Assembly: GCA_019247845.1 (NCBI GenBank) | Contig: JAFBAL010000045.1 | Coordinates: 1-64,000, forward strand | DNA: 64,000 bases | Origin: Alphaproteobacteria bacterium | GTDB taxonomy: Bacteria; Pseudomonadota; Alphaproteobacteria; Micropepsales; Micropepsaceae | Direction: 5' to 3' | Shown: piece by piece, positions 38,420 to 51,685 of the stretch | Numbering within the stretch: position 1 is the stretch's first letter | Layout: every line of letters begins with the position of its first letter | Position numbers and translations under genes: made by a program | The notes under the pieces: model-generated | Databases searched by the model: none | What the model was told of the DNA's origin: nothing | What the model saw: the letters and a program-made list of their open reading frames with translations, nothing else

Positions 38420-39643
38420 ATGGCCAAGATCGTCATGAAATTCGGCGGAACCTCCGTCGCCGATCTGGATCGCATCCGTCACGTCGCCACGCTGGTGAAG
38501 CGCGAGGTGGACGCGGGCAACCAGGTCGCCGTCACCGTGTCCGCCATGGCCGGCGAGACCAACAAGCTGGTGGCCTGGACGCGCGAGCTTTCGCCGCTCT
38601 ACGACGCGCGCGAATACGACGTCGTGGTGGCTTCCGGCGAGCAGGTCTCGGCCGGGCTGCTGGCCGTCGCGCTGCAGACGATCGGCGTCAACGCCCGCTC
38701 CTGGATGGGCTGGCAGCTCCCGGTGCGGACCTCGGCGATTCATTCCTCGGCGCGCATCGAGAGCATCGATTCGTCCGAGCTCGACCGCCGCCTGGCCGAG
38801 GGCGAGACCGCGGTCGTGGCCGGCTTCCAGGGCGTCGCCCCCGACAACCGCATCACCACCATCGGCCGCGGCGGCGGCGATACCTCGGCGGTCGCGGTCG
38901 CGGCGGCGCTCAAGGCCGACCGTTGCGACATCTATACCGACGTCGACGGCGTCTATACCACCGACCCGCGCATCGTGGCCAAGGCGCACCGCCTCGAGAA
39001 GGTCACCTATGAGGAGATGCTCGAGATGGCGTCCTTGGGCGCCAAGGTGCTCCAGACGCGTTCCGTCGAGATCGCCATGCTTCACCGCGTGCCCGTGCGC
39101 GTGCTTTCGACCTTCGATCCGGAAGCCGGCGGAACGCTAGTCTGCGACGAGGAAGACATCGTGGAAAAGAAATCCGTCACCGGCATCGCCTATTCGCGCG
39201 ACGAGGCCAAGATCACGCTGCACAAGATCCCGGACCGGCCCGGCATCGCGGCCGCGATCTTCGGTCCGCTCGCCGACAGCGGCATCAACGTCGACATGAT
39301 CGTGCAGAACGTGTCCGAGGACGGCCGCAAGACCGATCTGACCTTCACGGTGGGGCGCGGCGAGCTGGCGGCGGCGCTCAAGGCTTGCGAGCAGGCCGGG
39401 GCCGCGATCGGCTATCGCGACATCACCTCGGACGCCAACGTCGCCAAGGTCTCGGTGGTCGGCATCGGCATGCGCACCCATTCCGGCATCGCCCAGACCA
39501 TGTTCCGCACGCTGTCCGAGAAGGGCATCAACATCCAGGTGATCTCGACCTCCGAGATCAAGGTGAGCGTGCTGATCTCCGAGGAATATGTGGAGCTGGC
39601 GGTGCGCGCTCTGCATTCCGCCTACGAGCTGGACGCGGGGTAG
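38420..39643 (+). CDS. lysC: Aspartate kinase (407 aa)
   Basis: It catalyses the first step of the lysine/threonine/methionine branch. The kinase domain opens with KFGGTSVADLDRI, and has TIGRGGGDTSAVA and DVDGVYTTDPRI. Two ACT domains form the C-terminal regulatory part (about residues 265-407, including the HSGIAQTMF region), so feedback control by lysine and/or threonine is expected. The start is the ATG at 38420 with TAGGGG upstream, 4 bp after the GH127 stop. Confidence 0.96.
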   Translation: MAKIVMKFGGTSVADLDRIRHVATLVKREVDAGNQVAVTVSAMAGETNKLVAWTRELSPLYDAREYDVVVASGEQVSAGLLAVALQTIGVNARSWMGWQLPVRTSAIHSSARIESIDSSELDRRLAEGETAVVAGFQGVAPDNRITTIGRGGGDTSAVAVAAALKADRCDIYTDVDGVYTTDPRIVAKAHRLEKVTYEEMLEMASLGAKVLQTRSVEIAMLHRVPVRVLSTFDPEAGGTLVCDEEDIVEKKSVTGIAYSRDEAKITLHKIPDRPGIAAAIFGPLADSGINVDMIVQNVSEDGRKTDLTFTVGRGELAAALKACEQAGAAIGYRDITSDANVAKVSVVGIGMRTHSGIAQTMFRTLSEKGINIQVISTSEIKVSVLISEEYVELAVRALHSAYELDAG

Positions 39644-39648
39644 GGCCC

Positions 39649-41916
39649 ATGCCAGCGCTCGGCGCCACCGGACCGCGCACGCTGCTTCGGCGCCTGCGCG
39701 AGATCATGGCCGAGCAGATCAGCGCGCAGTCGCGGCTCGACAAGCTCGTGATGCTGATCGCGACCAACATGGTCGCCGAGGTGTGCTCGATCTATCTGCG
39801 CCGCGCCGGCAAATATCTCGAGCTGTTCGCGACCGAAGGCCTGAACCGCGCCGCCGTGCACAAGACGCGGCTGAAGGAGGGCGAGGGCCTGGTCGGCCTG
39901 GTCGCCGAGACGGGCGAGGCGGTGAACCTCTCGGACGCGCCTTCCGACCCGCGCTTCTCCTACCGGCCCGAGACGGGCGAGGATCCGTACAAGTCGTTCC
40001 TGGGCGTGCCGATCGTGCGGGGCGGGCAGGTGTTCGGCGTGCTCACCGTGCAGAACCGCGCCGCCGTCCTCTATTCCGAGGAAGAGGTCGAGGCGCTGCA
40101 GACCGTCGCCATGGTGCTGGCCGAGGTCGTGGCGCAGGGCGGCCTGTTCAACATCGCCGAACTCGACGAGCCCGAGCTGCGCGCCGACCGGCCGCGGATG
40201 TTCAAGGGCGACGGATTGTCGGAAGGCGTCGCGGTGGGCCGCGTCGTCCTGCACGAGCCGCGCGTCAAGGTCGAGCGCATGATCGCCGACAATCCGCAGG
40301 AAGAGCTCAAGCGCCTCGAGGACGCCATCGGCAAGCTGCGCGAGAACGTCGACGAGATGCTCGACTCCAGCGAGCTCGACCTGACCGGCGAGGGCCGCGA
40401 GGTGATCGAGGCCTATCGCCTCTTCGCCTACGACCAGGGCTGGCGCCAGCGCATGCGCGACGCCGTGCGCACGGGCCTGACCGCCGAGGCCGGCGTCGAG
40501 CGCGTGCAGGACGAGATGCGCGTGCGCGTGCAGCGCTTCGGCGATCCGGTGCTGCGCGAGCGCGCCCACGACCTCGACGACCTGGCGCGACGGCTGCTGC
40601 GGCATCTGTCGGGGGACGGCAGCATCGCTCCCGGCGATCTTCCGAACGAGGCGGTGATCGTCGCGCGCTCGATGGGACCGGCCGAGCTGCTCGACTACGG
40701 CCGCGAGAAGCTGCTCGGCCTCGTGCTCGAGGATGCGGCTGCGACCTCGCATGTCGCGATCGTCGCGCGCTCGATGGGTTTGCCGCTGGTGAGCTCGGTC
40801 GAAGGCGTCAGCGACAGCGCGCGCGCGGGCGACGGCATCGTCGTCGACGGCGAGGCGGGCGAGGTGCATCTGCGGCCGATGCCCGAGGTCGTCAAGACCT
40901 TCGAGATCAAGCGCGCGCTGCGCGCCAACCGCGTCGCGCATTTCGCGCAGATCCGCGACACCGCGGCCGTCACCAAGGACGGCGTGCACATCAAGCTGAT
41001 GATGAACGCGGGCCTTCTGCTCGACATGGCGCATATGCGCGAGTCCGGTGCCGACGGCGTCGGCCTGTTCCGCACCGAGCTGCAGTTCATGATCGGCGAG
41101 ACCATGCCGCGGCTGGCCGACCAGATCGAGTTCTATCGAGACGTGCTGGAGGCCGCGGGCGACAAGCCGGTGGTGTTCCGCACCCTCGACCTCGGCGGCG
41201 ACAAGGTGCTCCCCTACGCGCGCTTCGAGCGCGAGGCCAATCCGGCGCTCGGCTGGCGCGCGATCCGCATCGCGCTCGATCGCCCCGCCTTGCTGCGCTA
41301 CCAGGTGCGCGCGCTGATCCAGGCGGCGAAGGGGCGCATCCTGAACGTGCTCCTGCCCATGATCAGCGACGTCGCGGAGTTCAACCAGGCACGCGCGCTG
41401 ATCGACCGCGAGACCGAGCGCGCGCGTCTGCTCCAGCTGCCGCAGCCGCGCCAGATCCGCGTCGGCGCCATGCTCGAAGTGCCGGCGCTCGCCTTCATGC
41501 TACCGCAGATCATGCGCAGCGCCGATTTCGTCTCCATCGGCTCCAACGACCTGTTTCAGTTCGTCTTCGCCGTCGACCGCACCAATCCGCGCGTCTCGAA
41601 GCGCTACGATCCGCTGAACCCGCCAGCACTGACCTTGATCCGCCAGATCGTGCATTCGGCCAGCGAATCGCCCGGCGACCTGTCGCTGTGCGGCGAGATG
41701 GCGGGCAAGCCGCTCGACGCCATGGCGCTGATCGGACTGGGCCTGCGCACGCTCTCCATGCAGCCGGCCAATATCGGGCCGGTGAAGATGATGATCCAAA
41801 GCCTGGACTTGCGAGAAGTGTCGCAGTTTGTCGATAGGCTTTGCGGCCGGACCGACGGTAGCTTAAGACCCCGTCTCGCGGCCTTCGCGGCCGAGCGCGG
41901 AATTGCGATCAAATAG
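39649..41916 (+). CDS. ptsP: PtsP, nitrogen-PTS enzyme I with N-terminal GAF domain (755 aa)
   Basis: EI-Ntr takes phosphate from PEP and passes it to NPr and EIIA-Ntr. A GAF domain spans residues about 20-165 (SDPRFSYRPETGEDPYKSFLGVP), then PEP-utiliser N-terminal helices. The phosphorylated His368 lies in ATSHVAIVARS, and the PEP-binding barrel has GVGLFRTELQFM, RTLDLGGDKVLPY, GAMLEVPALAF, GSNDLFQFVFAVDR and CGEMAG. The GAF domain of such enzymes responds to glutamine. It lies 5 bp after lysC, the common alphaproteobacterial arrangement. Confidence 0.95.
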   Translation: MPALGATGPRTLLRRLREIMAEQISAQSRLDKLVMLIATNMVAEVCSIYLRRAGKYLELFATEGLNRAAVHKTRLKEGEGLVGLVAETGEAVNLSDAPSDPRFSYRPETGEDPYKSFLGVPIVRGGQVFGVLTVQNRAAVLYSEEEVEALQTVAMVLAEVVAQGGLFNIAELDEPELRADRPRMFKGDGLSEGVAVGRVVLHEPRVKVERMIADNPQEELKRLEDAIGKLRENVDEMLDSSELDLTGEGREVIEAYRLFAYDQGWRQRMRDAVRTGLTAEAGVERVQDEMRVRVQRFGDPVLRERAHDLDDLARRLLRHLSGDGSIAPGDLPNEAVIVARSMGPAELLDYGREKLLGLVLEDAAATSHVAIVARSMGLPLVSSVEGVSDSARAGDGIVVDGEAGEVHLRPMPEVVKTFEIKRALRANRVAHFAQIRDTAAVTKDGVHIKLMMNAGLLLDMAHMRESGADGVGLFRTELQFMIGETMPRLADQIEFYRDVLEAAGDKPVVFRTLDLGGDKVLPYARFEREANPALGWRAIRIALDRPALLRYQVRALIQAAKGRILNVLLPMISDVAEFNQARALIDRETERARLLQLPQPRQIRVGAMLEVPALAFMLPQIMRSADFVSIGSNDLFQFVFAVDRTNPRVSKRYDPLNPPALTLIRQIVHSASESPGDLSLCGEMAGKPLDAMALIGLGLRTLSMQPANIGPVKMMIQSLDLREVSQFVDRLCGRTDGSLRPRLAAFAAERGIAIK

Positions 41917-42074
41917 TCGCCCAACCGGGCAAAGATTAAGGATTTCCAATTGTCTAACCGCCATCCTTCGCGTTACATACAGATGCGCAATTTTCCTTTG
42001 GCGCGCAATTTTTCGGGCGAATGGCTACGCCATTCTCCCGATTGCGCTTATGGGGCGCGGGATACGGCCGGATC

Positions 42075-43040
42075 ATGACCAAAGTCACCCATCTCACTGT
42101 CGAGGAAGGCGGAGCCCAGAACCGCCGCCGCATCCACCTGCGCGAGATCTCCGGCGACAGCGACGCGCCGCTCGAAACGGTGGGCCAGGATCTGCGCGCC
42201 GCCCGGCTGCGCCGCGGCGACGACCTCGCGACCGTGTCCAAGGCGCTGAAGATTCGTAAAGATCACCTCGAGGCTCTGGAAGAGGACCGCATCGAGAGCC
42301 TGCCCGGCCGCACCTATGCGGTGGGCTTCGTGCGCACCTATGCGGACTTCCTGGGGCTGGACGCGGCGCAGAGCGTCGAGCGCTTCAAGGCGCAGATCGC
42401 CGGACGCGCCGACGAGCCGCAGCCCACCATCACCGTCATCGACGAGGACGAGCATCGCCGCCTGCCGCAGGGCTGGAAGATCATCGCCGGGGTGGTGCTG
42501 CTGCTCTTCGCCTACGGCGCCTATTATCTGCTCGTGCCCGCGGCCGACAAGATGCTGACGCCGCCGGTCGCCCCGGTGCCGCAGCAGCAGGTCGCCGCCA
42601 AGCCGAAGCCGAGGGTCGCGCCACCGCCCGCTCCGGTGGCGACCGCGCCGACGACGATCGCGCCCGTGACCACGCCTGCGATAACGCCGCCGGGCACCGC
42701 GCCTGCCGCGACCGACACGGCCAATGCGGCACCGGTTCCCGCCGGCAAGGTCTATGGCCAGAACAATCGCAACGCCCGCGTGGTCCTGCGCATGAAGCAG
42801 ACGACGCGCGTGCTGGTGCAGAGCGCCGACGGCATGACCTTCATCAACCGCACGCTCAACGCGGGCGACAGCTACATGGTGCCGGATCAGGTGGGGCTGA
42901 CGCTCACTGCCGCCAATGCGGGGGCCATCGAAGTCGATCTCGACGGCGCGCCGATGGGCACCGCGGGCCGTGTTGGACAGATCGCCGAAACCTTGTCGCT
43001 CGATCCGCAAGCCATCGCGGACCGCGCCAACCGACGGTAA
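42075..43040 (+). CDS. RodZ-like helix-turn-helix membrane protein (321 aa)
   Basis: A cytoplasmic XRE-like HTH (residues about 33-100: [43 protein letters not shown]) precedes one membrane helix (about 137-157), a Pro/Ala/Thr-rich linker (160-225) and a periplasmic beta domain (DUF4115-like, about 230-310). This is the layout of RodZ, which links MreB to the elongasome. The Met at 42075 is preferred; an ATG at 42021 adds 18 atypical residues. It is 5 bp ahead of ispG. Confidence 0.85.
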   Translation: MTKVTHLTVEEGGAQNRRRIHLREISGDSDAPLETVGQDLRAARLRRGDDLATVSKALKIRKDHLEALEEDRIESLPGRTYAVGFVRTYADFLGLDAAQSVERFKAQIAGRADEPQPTITVIDEDEHRRLPQGWKIIAGVVLLLFAYGAYYLLVPAADKMLTPPVAPVPQQQVAAKPKPRVAPPPAPVATAPTTIAPVTTPAITPPGTAPAATDTANAAPVPAGKVYGQNNRNARVVLRMKQTTRVLVQSADGMTFINRTLNAGDSYMVPDQVGLTLTAANAGAIEVDLDGAPMGTAGRVGQIAETLSLDPQAIADRANRR

Positions 43041-43045
43041 GTGCC

Positions 43046-44176
43046 ATGAGCCTGAGAGCCTATCGCGACATCCACCGCCGCAAGTCCCGCCAGATCATGG
43101 TGGGCAAGGTGCCCGTGGGCGGCGACGCGCCGATCACGGTGCAGACCATGACCAACACCGTCACCGGTGACGCGCGCGCGACCATCGACCAGATCAGGAA
43201 GATCGAAGAAGCAGGCTGCGACATCGTCCGCGTCTCGTGTCCCGACGAGGACGCGACCAAGGCGATGAAGGCGATTACGCGTGCCTCCAGCATCCCGGTC
43301 GTCGCCGACATCCACTTCCACTACAAGCGCGCCATCGAGGCGGCCGAGGCGGGCGCGGCCTGCCTGCGCATCAATCCCGGCAATATCGGCAGCGCCCAGC
43401 GCGTGAAGGACGTGGTCAAGGCGGCGAAAGATCACGGCTGCTCGATGCGCATCGGCGTCAATGCCGGCTCGCTCGAGAAGGAACTGCTCGAACGCTACGG
43501 CGAGCCGTGTCCCGAGGCGATGGTCGAGAGCGCGCTGAACCACGCCAAGATCTTGGACGATCTCGACTTCCGCGAATACAAGATCTCGGTGAAGGCGTCG
43601 GACGCCTTCCTGGCCGTCGCCGCCTATCAAGGCCTGGCCGACGCGGTCGATTGCCCGATCCATCTGGGCATCACCGAAGCCGGCGGCATGATCTCCGGCA
43701 CGGTCAAATCGTCGATCGGCATGGGCATGCTGTTGTGGAGCGGCATCGGCGACACCATCCGCGTCTCGCTCTCGGCCGATCCGGTGGAAGAGGTGCGCGT
43801 CGGCTTCGATATTCTCAAGAGCCTCAACTTGCGCCATCGCGGCGTGAATATCGTCTCGTGCCCGTCCTGCGCGCGGCAGGGCTTCAACGTCATCGACACC
43901 GTGCGCGTGCTCGAGGACCGGCTGAAGCACATCGCCACCCCGATGACGCTGTCGATCATCGGTTGCGTCGTGAACGGCCCGGGCGAGGCGCGCGAGACCG
44001 ACCTCGGCTTCACCGGCGGCGGTGCCGGCAAGGGTCACGGCCAGATCTATCTGAACGGCGAGCCCGCCTATCGCCTCGAGAACGAGAAGCTCGTCGACCA
44101 TATCGTCGAGCTCTGCGAGAAGAAGGCCGCCACCATCGAGGCCGAGCGCGGCAAGGTGCTCGAGCCCGCGCAGTAG
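43046..44176 (+). CDS. ispG: 4-hydroxy-3-methylbut-2-enyl-diphosphate synthase (376 aa)
   Basis: IspG converts MEcPP to HMBPP in the MEP isoprenoid pathway using a 4Fe-4S cluster. [28 protein letters not shown] is diagnostic. The cluster cysteines are in [10 protein letters not shown] (two) and [10 protein letters not shown] (one), with the Glu ligand region after them. Length is in the bacterial range (about 370-420 aa). It is part of the rodZ-ispG-prfA-prmC run. Confidence 0.96.
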   Translation: MSLRAYRDIHRRKSRQIMVGKVPVGGDAPITVQTMTNTVTGDARATIDQIRKIEEAGCDIVRVSCPDEDATKAMKAITRASSIPVVADIHFHYKRAIEAAEAGAACLRINPGNIGSAQRVKDVVKAAKDHGCSMRIGVNAGSLEKELLERYGEPCPEAMVESALNHAKILDDLDFREYKISVKASDAFLAVAAYQGLADAVDCPIHLGITEAGGMISGTVKSSIGMGMLLWSGIGDTIRVSLSADPVEEVRVGFDILKSLNLRHRGVNIVSCPSCARQGFNVIDTVRVLEDRLKHIATPMTLSIIGCVVNGPGEARETDLGFTGGGAGKGHGQIYLNGEPAYRLENEKLVDHIVELCEKKAATIEAERGKVLEPAQ

Positions 44177-44201
44177 CGGCGTTCCGCGCTAAGCTGCAGC
44201 C

Positions 44202-45265
<1,064 letters not shown>

Positions 45266-45269
<4 letters not shown>

Positions 45270-46009
45270 CGGGCGCGATCGCCGGTACGATCGAACGGCT
45301 GCGCGAAGCGGGCGTCGACAATCCGCGCCTCGATGCGCGCCTGCTCACCACCGAAGAGCAGATCGCGCGGCGCGTCGTGCGCGAGCCCGTCGCTTACATC
45401 CTGGGACACAAAGGATTCTGGACACTCGATATCGCGGTCGGCCCGGGCGCGCTGGTGCCGAGGCCCGAAACCGAGACGCTCATCGAGCAATTGCTGAAGC
45501 ATGCGCCCGACCGCACGGCGGCGCTCGACATCCTCGATTTGGGAACGGGCACTGGATGCCTGCTGCTGGCGGCATTGAGCGAGTACCCGAACGCGCGTGG
45601 GGTTGGTGTCGACAGCTCGGCGGAAGCGCTCGCCTGGGCACGCAGGAATGTCGAAAAGCAGGGGGCGAATGCGCGGCTCGTGGAATGCGACTTCACGGAA
45701 ATCGACGGCGCCTATGATGTAATCCTGTCCAACCCTCCCTATATCAGGACCGGGGACATCGCCGGTCTGGCGCCCGAGGTGCGGCTCTATGAGCCGGTCA
45801 GGGCGCTGGACGGCGGGGCGGATGGGCTCGATGCCTACCGGGCCCTGGCGCCGGCGATCCGATGCCTATTGAAGCCCGGAGGGTTGGTATTCCTGGAAAT
45901 CGGGGCCGGGCAGGGGGCCGAGGTCAGCGCCATCCTGGGCCTTGAAATCCTTGGAATAGCGTCCGACCTGGCAGGGGTAGAAAGATGCGTGGTAGGACGA
46001 AAGTCTTAG
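45266..46009 (+). CDS. prmC: Release factor glutamine methyltransferase, shortened N-terminal domain (247 aa)
   Basis: PrmC methylates the GGQ glutamine of RF1/RF2. The SAM site [15 protein letters not shown] and the catalytic NPPY (SNPPYIR) are intact, as is [18 protein letters not shown]. The helical N-terminal domain that docks the release factor is about 20-30 residues short: LDARLL is followed directly by TTEEQIARR. The only workable start is TTG at 45266 (TTGA overlap with prfA). The shortening looks internal rather than a missed start. Confidence 0.9.
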
Positions 46010-46207
46010 GGGCGCGCAAGAAAACCCTTGGAAGTAACAGGGGGACTCGTTAGTTTCCCGGCGCAGGCACGGACCCGGGCATCAGGGGGATTACAGCGCG
46101 CTTAGCGCGCCGGTCCGTGGCCAGAAAGCGAACGCCGAACTGCCAAAGTCCTGCCGCCGGCAACGTGCGGCGGCCGCGGTTCGGAACATGACGATGAAGG
46201 GATAGCA

Positions 46208-46699
46208 GTGAAACGCTCTCGTAGAGGCGGCCGCAGGCCGCAAGGCAGTCACAACGGTCACAACGGCGGTGGTGGTGGTGGCGGTGGCGGTGGCGGCGGC
46301 TCGTTCAACCCGAACCGCACCTATGATTCCAACGGGCCGGACATCAAGGTCCGCGGCTCGGCCGCGCATATCTACGAGAAGTATCTGCAGCTCGCTCGCG
46401 ACGCGAACACCCAGGGCGACCGCGTCATGGCCGAGAACTATCTCCAGCATGCCGAGCACTATTTCCGCATCCTGAGCGCGGTCCAGGCCCAGCAGGCGCA
46501 GCAGCTCGCCGCCCAGCAGGCACAGCAGCAGCAAGCCGGCGTCAACGGAAACGGCAACGGCAACGGCCAGTACCGGCCGCCGCAGGGTTCCGGCGAGCAA
46601 CCGTATATCCAGGGCGCGCCGCAGCCGCCCGGACCGTCCTTCTCACTCGTCGATGGCGCCGCCGGTCTCGTCGGTGACGAAGACGAGGGCGAAGAGTAA
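46208..46699 (+). CDS. DUF4167 protein with poly-glycine tract (163 aa)
   Basis: The conserved core SNGPDIKVRGSAAHIYEKYLQLARDANTQGDRVMAENYLQHAEHYFRIL (residues about 39-90) defines the alphaproteobacterial DUF4167 family, usually found next to prmC/clpB. A basic head (KRSRRGGRRPQG) suggests nucleic-acid binding. Twelve consecutive glycines (codons 46265-46300) and a Gln/Ala-rich tail follow the head and core respectively. At 163 aa it is on the short side for the family. Function unknown. Confidence 0.88.
   Translation: MKRSRRGGRRPQGSHNGHNGGGGGGGGGGGGSFNPNRTYDSNGPDIKVRGSAAHIYEKYLQLARDANTQGDRVMAENYLQHAEHYFRILSAVQAQQAQQLAAQQAQQQQAGVNGNGNGNGQYRPPQGSGEQPYIQGAPQPPGPSFSLVDGAAGLVGDEDEGEE
46265..46300 (+). 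repeat. GGT/GGC codon tract encoding 12 glycines
   Basis: Twelve glycine codons, all GGT or GGC, form an imperfect trinucleotide repeat inside the DUF4167 gene. Changes in unit number would keep the frame, so it could vary in length without loss of the gene. Confidence 0.85.
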
Positions 46700-46776
46700 G
46701 CGTCAAGCCGATCTCCAATGCCGGGATTTCGTCCGGCAGAACAGGTGGCCGTCATGAAGGGGCTCGCTAGCTTCTA

Positions 46777-46795
46777 GTCCTCGCCTTTCGAGGAC
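46777..46795 (+). terminator. Hairpin between the DUF4167 gene and the MFS gene
   Basis: GTCCTCG and CGAGGAC form a perfect 7-bp stem with a 5-base loop, 78 bp past the DUF4167 stop. There is no T run, so termination is uncertain. Confidence 0.25.
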
Positions 46796-46856
46796 CAAGG
46801 CCCGCGTTCGCGCATCGCCGCGAGCGCTCGCGCATATCTGTTCGCTGGAGATTGTC

Positions 46857-48110
46857 TTGCAAAATTTCGCACCGTCCGGGGCGCTGTGGCGCCATGCCGG
46901 GTTCCTGCGGCTTTGGGCCGCCCAGACCGTTTCGTCCTTCGGCTCGCGCATCGCGCGCGAGGGTTTCGCCATGTCGGCGATCCTGTCGATCCGTGCCACG
47001 CCCGCCGAGCTGGGCGTGCTGGCCGCACTGGCGCGCGGACCGGGCGCCGTCGTCGGATTGTTCGCGGGCGGCATCGTCGACCGCCGCAGCCGCCGCCGCG
47101 TGATGATCGCGAGCGACTTGGCGCGCACCGCGCTGATCGCGACCGTGCCGCTCGCGGCATGGATGGATGTCCTCACCATGCCGCAGCTCTATCTCGTGGC
47201 GGCGCTGGCAGGCGCGGCGAGCGTGTTCTTCGATATCGCCGACCACGCTTTCCTACCGTCGCTCATCGCGCGCGAACACCTGCTCGACGGCAATGCAAAG
47301 CTTGGGCTGACCGAAGCCGTCGCCGAGATCGGCGGGCCGGCGGTCGCAGGCATCCTGTTCCAGCTCTTCACGCCGCCCTTCGCGATGCTGGGTACGGCGC
47401 TCACCTATCTCGTCTCGGCGCTGTTCCTGTTAGCCGTGCCGGTGCGCGAGCTGCCGGCCGAGAAGACGCGCAAGCCATGGCACGAGGACATCGGGCTGGG
47501 CCTGCGGGCCGTGCTCGACGAGCCGCTGGTGCGGCCACTGCTCGGGATGACCGTCGTGTTCTCGGGCTTCGGCGCGTTCTTCGCGCCTCTATACCTGCTC
47601 TATGGGATCAAGGTGCTGGGGCTGTCGCCGGCGCTCATGGGCATCACCATCGCCTGCGGCGGCGTGGGCGCGTTGCTGGGCGCGAGCCTGTCGAACCTGC
47701 TCACGCGACGCATCGGCATCGGGCCGACGATTTGGGGATGCTGCTTCGTCTATACCGCGTCGCTCCTGCTGGTGCCGCTGGCGCAGGGGCCGGTGTGGCG
47801 GGCGACCACGATGCTGATGATCGCGCAGCTCGGCGGCGACGGCTTCGCGGCGGCGTTCATGATCCCGATAACGAGCCTGAGACAAGCCGTGTTGCCGCGC
47901 GCCGTGCTGGGCCGTACCGCCGGCCTGTTCAGCGCGGTGTCGGGGATCGTGACCGTGCTGGGGGCGATTCTGGGCGGCTTGCTCGGCGGCTGGATCGGCA
48001 TCCGCGAAGCGCTCTTGATCTCGGTCGCGGGCATGGCGGCGGCGCCGATCTTCGTCCTGTTCTCGCCGCTCAGGTCTTTGAAGACGATCCCGGTCTCGGC
48101 ACCTGCGTGA
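46857..48110 (+). CDS. MFS transporter, MFS_3/enterobactin-exporter-like (417 aa)
   Basis: About 12 membrane helices with the opening LWRHAGFLRLWAAQTVSSFGSRI and VVGLFAGGIVDRRSRRRVMI (motif A) place it with EntS-like exporters. The substrate is unknown. The start is a TTG at 46857 with GGAG 7 bases upstream; no ATG exists before the first helix. Its last 41 bp overlap, tail to tail, the end of the GFA-family gene on the other strand. Confidence 0.82.
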   Translation: MQNFAPSGALWRHAGFLRLWAAQTVSSFGSRIAREGFAMSAILSIRATPAELGVLAALARGPGAVVGLFAGGIVDRRSRRRVMIASDLARTALIATVPLAAWMDVLTMPQLYLVAALAGAASVFFDIADHAFLPSLIAREHLLDGNAKLGLTEAVAEIGGPAVAGILFQLFTPPFAMLGTALTYLVSALFLLAVPVRELPAEKTRKPWHEDIGLGLRAVLDEPLVRPLLGMTVVFSGFGAFFAPLYLLYGIKVLGLSPALMGITIACGGVGALLGASLSNLLTRRIGIGPTIWGCCFVYTASLLLVPLAQGPVWRATTMLMIAQLGGDGFAAAFMIPITSLRQAVLPRAVLGRTAGLFSAVSGIVTVLGAILGGLLGGWIGIREALLISVAGMAAAPIFVLFSPLRSLKTIPVSAPA

Positions 48111-48477
48111 TGTCGAACGCCCAGGGCATGGCGGATTCGCAGAAGCCCTGCAGGCGGGGCGGCAGCTCCGCCCGCTGCTTCACCGCGCCGAGGCGCAGGT
48201 TTAGATAGGGCGGGTCGTTGCGGCGGTGCGAATAGAGCGGGGTGCCGCACCCGCCGCAAAAGGCCTGGACGATGGCGTTGCCGCTGGCGGCGGTCTTTAC
48301 ATAGGACTTCGGCTCGCCGCTGAGCTGGAAGTTCTCGGGGCGCACCGGCACGCTCGCCCGGTACGGCGCGCTCGAGAACGTCTGGCAGTCGGTGCAGTGG
48401 CAGAGCACCACCCGCGCCGGGTCGATCCGCGCCTCGTAAGTTATCCGCCCGCAATGGCAGGCGCCCTGGATATCCAC
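48070..48477 (-). CDS. GFA-family zinc protein (135 aa)
   Basis: Zinc-ligand cysteines are arranged as in the glutathione-dependent formaldehyde-activating (GFA/CENP-V) family: GACHCGRITYEA, LCHCTDCQTFS and FCGGCGTPLYS. Family members bind zinc; actual formaldehyde activity is rarely shown. The start is a GTG at 48477 with AAGGGGAAAGG upstream. It converges on the MFS gene with a 41-bp overlap, and its upstream region contains the clpB heat-shock promoter on the opposite strand. Confidence 0.87.
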   Translation of the reverse strand: MDIQGACHCGRITYEARIDPARVVLCHCTDCQTFSSAPYRASVPVRPENFQLSGEPKSYVKTAASGNAIVQAFCGGCGTPLYSHRRNDPPYLNLRLGAVKQRAELPPRLQGFCESAMPWAFDITQVPRPGSSSKT

Positions 48478-48480
48478 GGC

Positions 48481-48517
48481 CTTTCCCCTTGAAGAGCACG
48501 AACCCGGAACCCACATA
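48481..48517 (+). promoter_or_regulatory. Sigma-32 (RpoH)-like promoter of clpB
   Basis: CTTTCCCCTTGAA (48481-48493) matches the heat-shock -35 consensus (TCTCNCCCTTGAA), and CCCACATA (48510-48517) resembles the -10 CCCCATNT. The spacer is 16 bp. Transcription would start near 48525, leaving a leader of about 85 nt before the clpB ATG. Confidence 0.6.
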
Positions 48518-48609
48518 CACCTGAACCGTGCCCTTGGGGGCGGTATTCTGCGTTTTGGATTCGGTGGATCGGCCCCAAGGGCGAGGCACCGGAGGCTAGA
48601 GAGGCTCAT

Positions 48610-51216
<2,607 letters not shown>

Positions 51217-51274
51217 GGCCTTGAACGGCTGCCTGCGGTGCCTACATCTGGTTCAGACACCTCAGGGGCCGTTC

Positions 51275-51673
51275 ATGACCGTCCACATCGCCGATCCGGA
51301 TATCGCCGAAGTCGCGGAGATCGAACGAAGGCTGACCGAGCGCATCCTCGCCGACGACGCCGAAGCTTTCGCGGCAGCCTTCGCGCCCGACTGCCTGGTG
51401 CATGCGCCGCACAACAAAGTGATCCAGGGCAAGGACTCCATCGGCCTCTTCAACGCCGGCATGATCGCCTATTCCTCGTTCGAGCAGCATGTCGAGCGCC
51501 GCGCGAAGCTGGGCGACTACGTCGTCACCATGGGCGAAGAGGTCATGGTGCCCAAGGGCAAGGCATTCCACGCCGGCAAGACCGTGCGCCGCCGCTTTAC
51601 CGACGTTTGGGGCCGCGAGAACGGCGCCTGGAAGCTCAAGCTTCGCCAGGCGACGATCATCTCGGTGGAATAG
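51275..51673 (+). CDS. NTF2-like/SnoaL-like small protein (132 aa)
   Basis: The alpha+beta cone pattern (IERRLTERILADDAEAFAAAFAPDCLVHAP, then GKDSIGLFNAG, and a closing FTDVWGRENGAWKLKLRQAT) fits the NTF2/SnoaL/DUF4440 superfamily, which includes ketosteroid isomerases, polyketide cyclases and many proteins without known activity. The ATG at 51275 has AGGGG upstream. It stands alone after clpB. The function is not predictable. Confidence 0.72.
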   Translation: MTVHIADPDIAEVAEIERRLTERILADDAEAFAAAFAPDCLVHAPHNKVIQGKDSIGLFNAGMIAYSSFEQHVERRAKLGDYVVTMGEEVMVPKGKAFHAGKTVRRRFTDVWGRENGAWKLKLRQATIISVE

Positions 51674-51685
51674 CGCTGCGGTCCC

